From NCBI RefSeq assembly GCF_009807095.1, contig NZ_WUCC01000004.1, positions 124,001 to 188,000 on the forward strand: DNA of 64,000 bases, given 5' to 3'. Position 1 is the first letter of the stretch. The number at the start of each line of letters is the position of its first letter. The DNA is from Rathayibacter sp. VKM Ac-2754 (GTDB taxonomy: Bacteria > Actinomycetota > Actinomycetes > Actinomycetales > Microbacteriaceae). A program made the position numbers and the translations under genes. The notes beneath the pieces are model-generated. The model made no database searches. It was not told the DNA's origin and saw only the letters and a list, made by a program, of their open reading frames with translations. Below, in pieces: positions 52,369 through 60,600 of this stretch.

Positions 52369-53309
52369 CAGTTCTCCTTCCGCGCGCCGCGGAGCTGGAC
52401 GACGTAGGCGATCACGGCGGTGATCACTCCCATGACGATCGCGACCGTGGCCGACGCGTTGTACTGCTGACCCGCGAAGGACAGGTTGTAGGCGTACATG
52501 TTGGGCGTGAAGTAGGTGGTGATGATGTTCGGCGCCAGCGTCCGGAGGATGTTGGGCTCGTTGAACAGCTGGAAGCTGCCGATGATCGAGAAGATCGAGG
52601 CGATGACGATCGCGCCGCGCAGAGCGGGCAGCTTGATCGAGGTGATGACGCGCATCGCTCCCGCGCCGTCGATCTCGGCGGCCTCGTAGAGCTCGCCGGG
52701 GATCGTCTTCAGCGCGGAGTAGAAGATGAGCATGTTGTAGCCCACGAACTCCCACGTGACGATGTTGCCGATGGAGGCGAGGATCCAGTCGCGCGAGAAC
52801 GGCTGGACGACGTCGGAGCCGAGCAGGTCGTTGACGTTCGCCGCGAGGCCGAAGTTGTCGCCGTAGATGAAGCCCCACATCAGCACGGCCACGACGGCGG
52901 GGACCGCGTAGGGGAGGAAGACGACGATGCGGAAGAAGCCGGTGCCGTGCAGGCGTCCGCTGTCGATCGCGAGAGCCGCGACCAGCGCGAGGACGAGCAT
53001 GATCGGGACCTGGACGACCAGGAAGAGCAGGACGCGTCCGAAGCCCTCCCAGAAGTTCGGGTCGCCGAACAGAGTGATGTAGTTCTCGAGCCCCACGAAG
53101 GAGTTGCCGCCGATGAGCTGCTGGCGGAAGAGGCTGAGGTAGATCGAGTAGACGACCGGCGCGATGAAGACGAGCAGGAAGACCACGAGGAACGGTGCCA
53201 CGAAGGCGAGGCCCTTCCACTCGCTCCTCGCCCGGGAGCGCGGCACGCCGAGCGGGTCGGTCGGAGGGGTGACCTCGCGCAGCGGCGCGGGTGGAGACGT
53301 CGTCGTCAT
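52368..53309 (-). CDS. Sugar ABC transporter permease (MalF type), importer 3
   Basis: A 313-residue permease with a Pro-rich cytoplasmic tail and six membrane helices. The EAA loop reads LYEAAEIDGAGAMRVITSIKLP (about 203-224). It is the first gene of the GH35 operon. Two LacI-type operator matches lie within 80 bases upstream of its start. Confidence 0.88.
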   Translation of the reverse strand: MTTTSPPAPLREVTPPTDPLGVPRSRARSEWKGLAFVAPFLVVFLLVFIAPVVYSIYLSLFRQQLIGGNSFVGLENYITLFGDPNFWEGFGRVLLFLVVQVPIMLVLALVAALAIDSGRLHGTGFFRIVVFLPYAVPAVVAVLMWGFIYGDNFGLAANVNDLLGSDVVQPFSRDWILASIGNIVTWEFVGYNMLIFYSALKTIPGELYEAAEIDGAGAMRVITSIKLPALRGAIVIASIFSIIGSFQLFNEPNILRTLAPNIITTYFTPNMYAYNLSFAGQQYNASATVAIVMGVITAVIAYVVQLRGARKEN

Positions 53310-53337
53310 CTGGGGATTCCGTTCGGGAGGGGGCGCA

Positions 53338-53351
53338 TGTTCACGTCAACA
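53338..53351. promoter_or_regulatory. LacI operator match upstream of importer 3 (site 1)
   Basis: The 14-base site TGTTCACGTCAACA is a near-perfect palindrome (TGTTnACGTnAACA). It is 29 bases from the permease start. The identical sequence occurs at 61391-61404 in front of the GH30 gene. Confidence 0.75.
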
Positions 53352-53372
53352 TGGCAGAGCCACACCGTAGCA

Positions 53373-53386
53373 TGATGACGTCAACA
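53373..53386. promoter_or_regulatory. LacI operator match upstream of importer 3 (site 2)
   Basis: TGATGACGTCAACA fits the same consensus with one mismatch. It lies 35 bases centre to centre from site 1, close to the 36-base spacing of the GH30 pair, and between the divergent permease and lacI-type genes. A weaker GTTGTGCAAC palindrome at 53425-53434 is nearer to the repressor start and may serve autoregulation. Confidence 0.6.
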
Positions 53387-53453
53387 CCCGCGACTGCGGC
53401 TCGATTCCGCGACCTGTCCGTTATGTTGTGCAACGCGCTATCAAGGGGGTGTC

Positions 53454-54494
53454 ATGGTCGTCGAGACGAACGCCGCAGCCGCCTCCGCTCCACGCCGTCG
53501 CGGTGTGTCGATGGCCGATGTCGCCCGACGCGCCAACGTCTCGGGCCAGACGGTCTCGCGCGTGTCGAACGGCAAGCAGAACGTCGACACCGAGACCCGC
53601 GAGCGCGTGCTCGAGGCCATGCGCGATCTCGGCTACCGGCCCAACAGCGCCGCGCGGGCCCTGCGCACCGGCCGCTTCCACAGCATCGGCGTGATCATGT
53701 TCACGCTGTCGTCGTTCGGCAACATGCGCACCCTCGACGCGATCGCGATCGCCGCAGCGGATGCCGGCTACTCCATCACCCTCATCCCCGTCTCGCACCC
53801 GACCCAGGGCGAGGTGTCTGTCGCGTTCCACCGCCTGAGCGAGGAGGCGGTCGACGGCGTGATCATCATCGTCGAGGCGCACCTGCTCGACGAGACCGAC
53901 ATCGTGCTGCCCCCCGAGCTGCCGGTCGTCGTCGTCGACTCGGCCGGAGGCGACAGGTACCCGGTCGTCGACACCGACCAGGTCTCGGGCGCGCGCCAGG
54001 CCGTCGAGCACCTGCTCGACCTGGGGCACCGCACGGTCTGGCACATCGCCGGACCCGAGCGCTCCTACTCGGCCGAGCGTCGCCGCGAGACGTGGGAGTC
54101 GACGCTGCGGGCGGCGGGGGCCCCCGTCCCCGAGGTGCTCGTCGGCGACTGGTCGAGCGCCTCCGGCTACCGCATCGGGCGCACGCTGGCGGCGGATCCG
54201 TCGGTGACCGCGATCTTCGCGGCGAACGACCAGATGGCGCTCGGCGTGCTGCGGGCGCTGCACGAGTCGGGGCGCGCGGTGCCCGGCGACGTGAGCGTGG
54301 TCGGCTTCGACGACATGGAGGAGTCGGCGAGCTTCTGGCCGCCGCTCACCACGGTGCGCCAGTTCTTCGGCGACACCGGGCGGCGCTCGGTCGACATCCT
54401 GCTGCGCGAGCTCGAGTCGGGCGAGCGCTCGGGCGTCTCGCTCATCCCGACAGGGCTCGTCGTGCGCGAGAGCACGGGGCCGGCGCGCGGCTGA
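53454..54494 (+). CDS. LacI-family repressor of the galactoside regulon
   Basis: The 346-residue protein has a LacI DNA-binding domain (SMADVARRANVSGQTVSRVSNG, residues 19-40, and hinge PNSAARALRTGR) and an effector domain ending VVGFDDMEESASFWPPLTTVRQ. It diverges from importer 3. From operator matches I infer that it controls both the GH35/ABC operon and the GH30 gene 7 kb away. It differs clearly from the LacI protein at 34379 in the recognition helix and hinge. Confidence 0.9.
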   Translation: MVVETNAAAASAPRRRGVSMADVARRANVSGQTVSRVSNGKQNVDTETRERVLEAMRDLGYRPNSAARALRTGRFHSIGVIMFTLSSFGNMRTLDAIAIAAADAGYSITLIPVSHPTQGEVSVAFHRLSEEAVDGVIIIVEAHLLDETDIVLPPELPVVVVDSAGGDRYPVVDTDQVSGARQAVEHLLDLGHRTVWHIAGPERSYSAERRRETWESTLRAAGAPVPEVLVGDWSSASGYRIGRTLAADPSVTAIFAANDQMALGVLRALHESGRAVPGDVSVVGFDDMEESASFWPPLTTVRQFFGDTGRRSVDILLRELESGERSGVSLIPTGLVVRESTGPARG

Positions 54495-54534
54495 GGCGCT
54501 GTGCCGGCGCTGGTGCGGCTGCGGGTGCGGTGCC

Positions 54535-55725
54535 TCAGCGCTCCAGGTGGGAGTAGTCGGGCAGGTCGATCGCCTCGGCCGGCGGAGTCGCGAAGCGCGC
54601 GGCCAGGCGCGAGCCGAGCGGAGAGGCTCCGAGCCTCACCGCCAGACCGAAGGCGGTGACTCCGGCCCGCGACCTCGGGTGGGCCAGGCGCGGGGTGCCC
54701 GGCGGCAGCTTCTGCGCCTGGTCGGCGTACGGGCGCATGCGGCGCTCGTAGCCCGCGAGTGCGTCGCGGTGGTCGACGTGCGCCGCGAGCTCGCCGGCGA
54801 GGACGTAGGCGCCGGCGATCGAGAGGCTCGTGCCCATCCCGCTGACCGGCGAGGCGCAGTAGGCCGCATCGCCCACGAGCGCCACGCGTCCGCTCGACCA
54901 GCGCGGCGCGTGCACCTGGCCGATCGACTCGAAGTAGAGGTCGTCGGAGTCGTCGATGCCCGCGAGCACGCGCTCCGCCTCCCAACCGGCGTCGGCGAAG
55001 ACCTCGCGCAGTCGCACCCGCTGCTCGTCGACGGAGCGGCGCTCGGCGCTGCGCTCGGTCAGGTACGAGAGTGCGACGCGCAGGGTGCCGTGCGAGTCGG
55101 GACGGAGGGTGATGCTGCGACCGCGCGCCGCGGTGTACCAGCGCCACCAGTCGTCGTCCTCGGCGGTGCGGGGCAGGGTCGCGTACGAGGTCTCGAGGCC
55201 GAGCGAGCGGATCTCGGGCTCGTCGCCGAAGACGAGGCGGCGGGTGCTCGATCCGATGCCGTCGGCGGCGATCACGAGGTCGAAGCGCTCGTCGGGGGCG
55301 GTCTCGAAGGAGGCGGTGACGGCGTCGCCGTCGTCGTCGAGCGCAGTGATGCGGTCGCCGAAGCGGTACTCGGTGGTCTCGGCGGTGCGGTCGACGAGGA
55401 GCCGGGCGAGATCGCCGCGCAGGATCTCGAGCTCGGCGGTCGCGCCTCCGGAGTCGGAGGTGCCGGCCGGGAACTCGGCGAGAGTCTGCCCGCGGGGGCC
55501 GACGAAGCGGGTGCCGACCTCGCCGGTCGTGGCGGAGCGGATGTCGTCCTCGAGACCCATGCGGCGGGCCACTTCCCGGCCGGCCCCGCGGACGTCGACG
55601 TTCTGCCCGCCGAGGCGGAGCTCGGGTGCGCGCTCGACGATCGTCGTCTCGCAGCCATAGCGGTGCAGCCAGAACGCGAGGGCGGGTCCGGCGATGCTGG
55701 CGCCGGAGATCAGGATGCGCGGCAT
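54535..55725 (-). CDS. FAD-dependent monooxygenase
   Basis: A 396-residue flavoprotein of the p-hydroxybenzoate hydroxylase type. It has the FAD Rossmann motif ISGASIAGPALAFWL (residues 6-20) with Glu31 in TTIVERA, the DG motif VIAADGIGSSTRR (about 150-162), and the GD motif RVALVGDAAYCASPVSGMG (about 278-296). Relatives oxidise aromatic compounds and some inactivate tetracyclines or rifamycins. The divergent MarR gene suggests induction by a small aromatic or antibiotic molecule. Confidence 0.88.
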   Translation of the reverse strand: MPRILISGASIAGPALAFWLHRYGCETTIVERAPELRLGGQNVDVRGAGREVARRMGLEDDIRSATTGEVGTRFVGPRGQTLAEFPAGTSDSGGATAELEILRGDLARLLVDRTAETTEYRFGDRITALDDDGDAVTASFETAPDERFDLVIAADGIGSSTRRLVFGDEPEIRSLGLETSYATLPRTAEDDDWWRWYTAARGRSITLRPDSHGTLRVALSYLTERSAERRSVDEQRVRLREVFADAGWEAERVLAGIDDSDDLYFESIGQVHAPRWSSGRVALVGDAAYCASPVSGMGTSLSIAGAYVLAGELAAHVDHRDALAGYERRMRPYADQAQKLPPGTPRLAHPRSRAGVTAFGLAVRLGASPLGSRLAARFATPPAEAIDLPDYSHLER

Positions 55726-55736
55726 TGTTGCCTCCG

Positions 55737-55747
55737 TTGATAATCAA
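55737..55747. promoter_or_regulatory. AT-rich palindrome, candidate MarR operator
   Basis: TTGATAATCAA is a perfect 11-base palindrome, in a 56-base divergent gap that is the most AT-rich stretch of the area. Outer TTGCC and GGCAA segments add a second level of symmetry. It should overlap both promoters. Confidence 0.6.
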
Positions 55748-55781
55748 TGAGATTGGCAATATACACGAGTACTCTGGCGGG

Positions 55782-56228
55782 ATGACCGACTCCGCCCCCT
55801 CCGCCGACCACGACATCCGCACGCGGGTGCGCCAGGTGACGGAGCGGCAGCGCGACTTCGAGCGCTCGCTCTCGCGGACCCTCGCGGTCGACCCGGTCGG
55901 GCTCGGAGCGATGACGCACCTGCTCGGGGCGGGTCCGCTGACCCCGACCGAGCTCGCGCGCCGGCTCGACATCTCGACGGCCGCGACGACGCTGGTGCTC
56001 AACCGGCTCGAGGCAGCGGGCCACGTGCGGCGCGACCGCCACCCGTCCGACGGGCGGAAGCTCGTCGTCACCGCGTCCGAGAGCTCGGCCGCGCTGGCGC
56101 AGGAGCGGGTGGCGCCGCTGATCGAGGGCGTCGAGGGACTGGTCGCGAGCCTCGACGAGGGCGAGCGGGCGACGGTGCTGGCGTTCCTCGATCGGCTGCT
56201 CGAGGTGTACGACGCGGCGACGGAGTGA
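55782..56228 (+). CDS. MarR-family regulator
   Basis: A 148-residue winged-helix protein. The core LTPTELARRLDISTAATTLVLNRLEAAGHVRRDRHPSDGRK (about 57-97) has the recognition helix and the wing with the conserved Asp-x-Arg. Helices at both ends form the dimer interface. The start at MTDSAPSADHD gives normal family length. It is divergent from the FAD monooxygenase, which it probably represses. Confidence 0.88.
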   Translation: MTDSAPSADHDIRTRVRQVTERQRDFERSLSRTLAVDPVGLGAMTHLLGAGPLTPTELARRLDISTAATTLVLNRLEAAGHVRRDRHPSDGRKLVVTASESSAALAQERVAPLIEGVEGLVASLDEGERATVLAFLDRLLEVYDAATE

Positions 56229-56248
56229 CGGGCCGCCTGTCTGCCCTC

Positions 56249-56380
56249 TTGCTGATCGAGCCCGCAGCCCGCGCAGCGGGCGTATCGAGATCCCTGCATG
56301 CCTGCAGCGGTGGGTCTGCACTCCTCGCCTGCTGGACATGGTGGGTCTCGGTACGCCCCTGCGGGGCTGCTCGACCAGCA
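56249..56380. repeat. Long inverted-repeat element R2
   Basis: Left arm TGCTGATCGAG...CGGGCGTATCGAGATCC and right arm GGTCTCGGTACGCCCC...GCTGCTCGACCAGCA, with a centre of about 55 bases unlike those of R1 and R3. It lies in the gap before the DUF808 gene, and R3 lies just after that gene. Confidence 0.8.
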
Positions 56381-56472
56381 GGCACACGGCCCCGACGCCT
56401 CTGCGGCGCCGACGCCACCCGCGCCCGCGATACTGTGAGCCCTCTCACCCGCATCCATCCAAGGAGACGCAC

Positions 56473-57363
56473 ATGTCGGTCGGCCTGCTCGCGGTTGTCG
56501 ATGACATCCTCACCGCCGCTCTGAAGGCGAGCGCCAAGACGGCGGGTGTCGTCATCGACGACGCGGCCGTCACTCCGCAGTACGTGCAGGGGCTGACCCC
56601 CGCGCGGGAGCTGCCGGTGGTGTGGAGGATCGCGCTCGGCAGCCTCTTCAACAAGTTCGTCATCATCATCCCGCTGGCGCTGCTGCTGTCGTCGTTCGCG
56701 CCCTGGGTCCTGCCGTACCTGCTGATCATCGGCGGCGCGTTCCTCTGCTTCGAGGGCGCCGAGAAGGTCATGGAGTGGTTCGGCGTGCACCACCAGGCCG
56801 GCGAGACGGAGTCGCGGGACGAGAAGAAGCTCGTCTTCGGCGCCATCCGCACCGACCTCATCCTGAGCACCGAGATCATGCTGATCGCGCTCGACGGCCT
56901 CGACACCGAGCTCGGCTTCGGCGGGATCCTCGGCGCGCTCGCCGTCGTGGGCCTCGGGATGACGCTGCTGGTCTACGGAGCCGTCGCGCTGCTGGTGAAG
57001 ATCGACGACGTGGGCCTGCGCCTGATGAAGAACGCGGCCCGCGGAGTCCGCCGCACCGGCGCGCGCATCGTCGCATCGATGCCGGCGGTCTTCCGCGGGA
57101 TCAGCATCATCGGCACGCTCGCCATGCTCTGGGTCGGTGGGCACCTCGTGATCTCGAACCTCGCCGAGACGTTCTGGCACGCGCCGGAGGACGTCGTGCA
57201 CGTCGTGACGCACGCGGTGGAGGGTGCCGGCCCGGTCGTCGTGTGGCTCGCGGACACCGCCGTGTCGATGGTGTTCGGGCTCGTGCTCGGGCTGATCGTC
57301 GTCGCCGTGATCACGGGCGTCTCGCGCCTGCTCAAGCGCGGCCGGCCTGCCGAGGCGCACTGA
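56473..57363 (+). CDS. DUF808 (YedI-like) membrane protein
   Basis: A 296-residue protein with five or six helices. Family signs are AKTAGVVIDDAAVTPQYVQGL (about 20-42), the GAFLCFEGAEKVMEWF stretch (about 92-107) and RTDLILSTEIMLIALD (about 128-143). E. coli YedI is the known relative, and no transport or enzyme function is established. AAGGAGA precedes the ATG. The gene is bracketed by long inverted repeats R2 and R3. Confidence 0.85.
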   Translation: MSVGLLAVVDDILTAALKASAKTAGVVIDDAAVTPQYVQGLTPARELPVVWRIALGSLFNKFVIIIPLALLLSSFAPWVLPYLLIIGGAFLCFEGAEKVMEWFGVHHQAGETESRDEKKLVFGAIRTDLILSTEIMLIALDGLDTELGFGGILGALAVVGLGMTLLVYGAVALLVKIDDVGLRLMKNAARGVRRTGARIVASMPAVFRGISIIGTLAMLWVGGHLVISNLAETFWHAPEDVVHVVTHAVEGAGPVVVWLADTAVSMVFGLVLGLIVVAVITGVSRLLKRGRPAEAH

Positions 57364-57385
57364 CGCGAGGCGGATGCCATCAACA

Positions 57386-57512
57386 TGCTGATCGAGCAGC
57401 CCGCGCAGCGGGCGTATCGAGATCCGCCTGCGTCAGAAGGCGTGGTGTGCAGGCCTCGGTTCTGACGCTGGTGGGTCTCGATACGCCGCCTGCGGCGGCT
57501 ACTCGACCAGCA
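57386..57512. repeat. Long inverted-repeat element R3
   Basis: Left arm TGCTGATCGAGCAGCC...GGGCGTATCGAGATCC and right arm GGTCTCGATACGCC...GGCTACTCGACCAGC, with a centre of about 50 bases. It begins 23 bases after the DUF808 stop. The rest of the gap up to the GH30 terminator has no other feature. Confidence 0.8.
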
Positions 57513-57612
57513 GGGCTGCGGCAGGCCTGGATTCGGCGGGCAGGCGTGCGGCAGGCAGGCGTGCGCAGGCCGCCCGGCGTGCTTGCACCCTGGGTGCGGG
57601 GCCCGCAACGAC

Positions 57613-57648
57613 GTGACCGCCCCCGGCCCGGGGGGCGGAGGCGGTCAC
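57613..57648. terminator. Hairpin after the GH30 gene
   Basis: GTGACCGCC and GGCGGTCAC arms with a C- and G-rich inner stem. It lies 14 bases beyond the GH30 stop on the minus strand. Confidence 0.7.
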
Positions 57649-57661
57649 GAGGGGGCGCGCG

Positions 57662-60600
57662 TCAGCTGCAGCTGCGCGCGGCGTACGCGGCGGGGATCAC
57701 CGTGGTGACGGCCTTGCCGTCGACGGTCCCGGTCGCGGTGACGGTCGACTCGCCGGCGGGCACCGAGGCGGCGCGCGTCGAGAAGGCGGCGCTGGCGTTC
57801 TTGCCGGGGGCGACTCCGGTGAACTCCTTCGAGCCGTAGGCCGAGGCCACGGTCATCGACACCGGGACGCCGGCGTTGTTCAGCGCCGTGACTGTGAGCG
57901 TCACCTTGCCGGCGATGCAGCGGGTCGTCGCGGTCACTGCGACGGCGAGGGCGGCGGGCTGCTTCAGCGTCACCGTCACCGTCGTCGTGGTGGTCGACGT
58001 CCCGTCGGCCGAGGTCACGGCGACGGAGGCGACTCCGCCGTTCGCGCTGGTCGGCTGAGTGACGCCCACCCGGGCCGCCGAGTCGGTGGCCACCGCGGTG
58101 ATCACCGGCATCGTCGTGCCCTCGACGGTCACCGCGTAGGAGGTGCGGGCCGGGTCGAAGCCGGCGACGCCGACTCCGTTCACGCGCAGCGCCCCGAGGG
58201 TGCTGACCGCGGCGGGCGACGCGACCGACTCGAACAGCTTCACCTCGGACACGATGAGGTGCGTGTTCGCGTTGGCGTTCATCACGATGCGGAACGCGGT
58301 CGCGGTGACCGGCGCGAAGCTCGCGACGAGCGTGGGCGCGGTGCCGTCGGCGGGGGAGGCGACGGGCTGCGCCGTCTCCCAGCCGGGGACCGAGGTCCAC
58401 GTGCCGTCCGCGGCCCGGTACTGGAGCTGCGCGCTCTGCGCCCAGCTGTTCGTGCCATCGCGGAAGAACTGCACCGACGCCTGCTGCACCTGGCGGGCAG
58501 CGGGGAAGGTGTAGGTCAGGGTGCTCTGCGCGGCCTTGGTGCCGCTGACCCAGTTCGACCAGCCCTTGTCGCCGTCGACTCCGTTGCGGGTGCGCTCCGG
58601 TCCGTAGCCCGACTCGGCCGACGTCGCCGTGGCGACGATGCCAGCATCCGGGTTGAAGTTCCGGAGCGTGCCCGCGGTGACGAGCACCGTGAGGGTGGCC
58701 GGCAGCGTGGCGCCGTCGGCGGTCGCGGTCCCCGTGATCGTCACGGAGCCGGGCTGGGCGAGGGAGGCCGTGGTGAGCGGCGTCCAGTCCCAGGTGACCG
58801 GCACCGCGAAGGTGCTGGTCGAGGCGCCGACGCGAGCGGGCACGGTGGTGGGTGCGGCGGCCCTCACTCCGGCGACACCGGCTCCGGAGGCGACGGTCAC
58901 CGAGACCGGGTCGGTCGCGGTGAGTCCGCCCACGTCGACGAGCGCGGTGACGGGGATCGACTGGCCGAACAGGTCGGTCGCGGTGCCCTTCACCTCGACG
59001 CGGCCGGCGGTGCCGTAGGCCGAGTCGGCCGGGCGCTGCCAGGTGACGGCGACCGGCGAGCCGGCGCCCCACGAGTACTGCGGGGTGACGCTTGCGGGCA
59101 GGGTCGGAGCGACGCCCACGGTCGTGCGGACCGCGACCGTCTGCGTCGCGGCCGGGGCGAGGTCGCGGAGGGTCCACGACTGGTTCGCTCCGCCGTTCGA
59201 GCCGTAGACGCCCACCGCGGTGTTCTCGGTGCTCGACTGGCCGTTGACGTCGAGCGACTGGGCGATCGACTCGTTGACGAGCGTGAAGTTCACTCCGTCG
59301 GTCGAGTTGACGATCCAGCGCGTCGCAGCCGTGGTCTTTGCGGAGTCGACCGAGACGGAGCGGAGGTCGGTCCCGGCGGTCGTCGCGCCGAGGACGCGTC
59401 CGTCGGTCGTCTGGAGGACGACGCGGCGGGTGGCCTCGCGCTCGCCGGCGGGCACCTCGTGCACCGTCCAGTTCTGCTTCGCGGCGGCGGCGGAGTCGGT
59501 GGCGAGCGTCGTGATCGTGGTCGCGGCTCCGGTCGTCGTCGCGGTCAGGGCCTTGCCGCTCTGCGTGCCGACCAGCTGGTAGTGGTGGCCGTCGCGCAGG
59601 GCGGGGGCGGAGTCGGCGACTCCCGACACTCCGTCGATCGCGAAGGTGGTGACCGACTTGGCGGGCACAGTGACCGTCGCGGTGCGCGACTCCCGGTCGA
59701 CGACGACCGCGGTCTTCTGCACGAGCGCGTTGCCGGTCGGCGCGGCGGCCGAGGAGGCCTGGGTCGTGACGTAGGGGGTGACCTTCGCGCCGTCGGCGAT
59801 CGTGCCGAAGCGGGAGAGGTCGAGCGTGATGGTCTGCGAGGCCGTGGCGGTGTTGCTGTGCACGATGGTCGCGCCCGTGCCGTCGGCGCGGACGGCGGCG
59901 GTGCTGGCGGTGTCGTTCACCGACATCAGGCGGTCGCCCTCGGAGATGAACTTGGTGAAGTTGCGGATCGTGTTGAACTTCGAGTTGGTCTCGACTCCGC
60001 AGACCGGGGCCTTCGTCGAGTCGCCCCCGGCATCGGCGACGCGGCGGGCCGACTTCCAGACCTCGCCGCCCGCCTCCTGGTACGGCTGGCAGTCGAGGTC
60101 GATGAAGATCGAGCCCCAGTTGAGGTTCTCGCCCTTCGGGCTCATGTTGTAGAGGTCCTCGACCGGCTGCCAGAGCACCCAGGCCTTCGGCTCGAGCTCG
60201 CGCAGGTCGTCGTGGATGCGGCCCGCGATGCCGAGGCCGTTCTCGATGTTGACGGGGTTGTAGCCCTGGACCCAGTTGCCCTCGATCTCGCTCATCCACA
60301 GGTCGGTGTCGGCCTGCTTCGAGAGGTCGCGAACGGCGAGGCGGTCGGAGGTGCCGTAGGTGTGCACGTTCATCCGGTCGACCTGGGCGCGGATCTCGGG
60401 CGAGTAGGCGGCCCAGTTGGTCTTGAAGATGCTGGGGTTGGTCTCGTCCATCGCGGCGAGCCCGGCCTCGGTGGTGGAGCCGTCGAGGGCGGCGACGACG
60501 TCGGGGATGAGGTCGGTCTGGCGGGTCGGGCCCATGTGCATGCCCTCCTGCCGTCCGCCGGTGGGGACGCCGTTGGTGAGCTGCGTGCCCCAGTAGTTGG

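Noticed and set aside
54167-56458. A 763-residue frame crossing the FAD monooxygenase and MarR genes
   Set aside because: Both genes in other frames have full sets of family motifs. The long frame is Arg/Ser-rich and has no plausible start.
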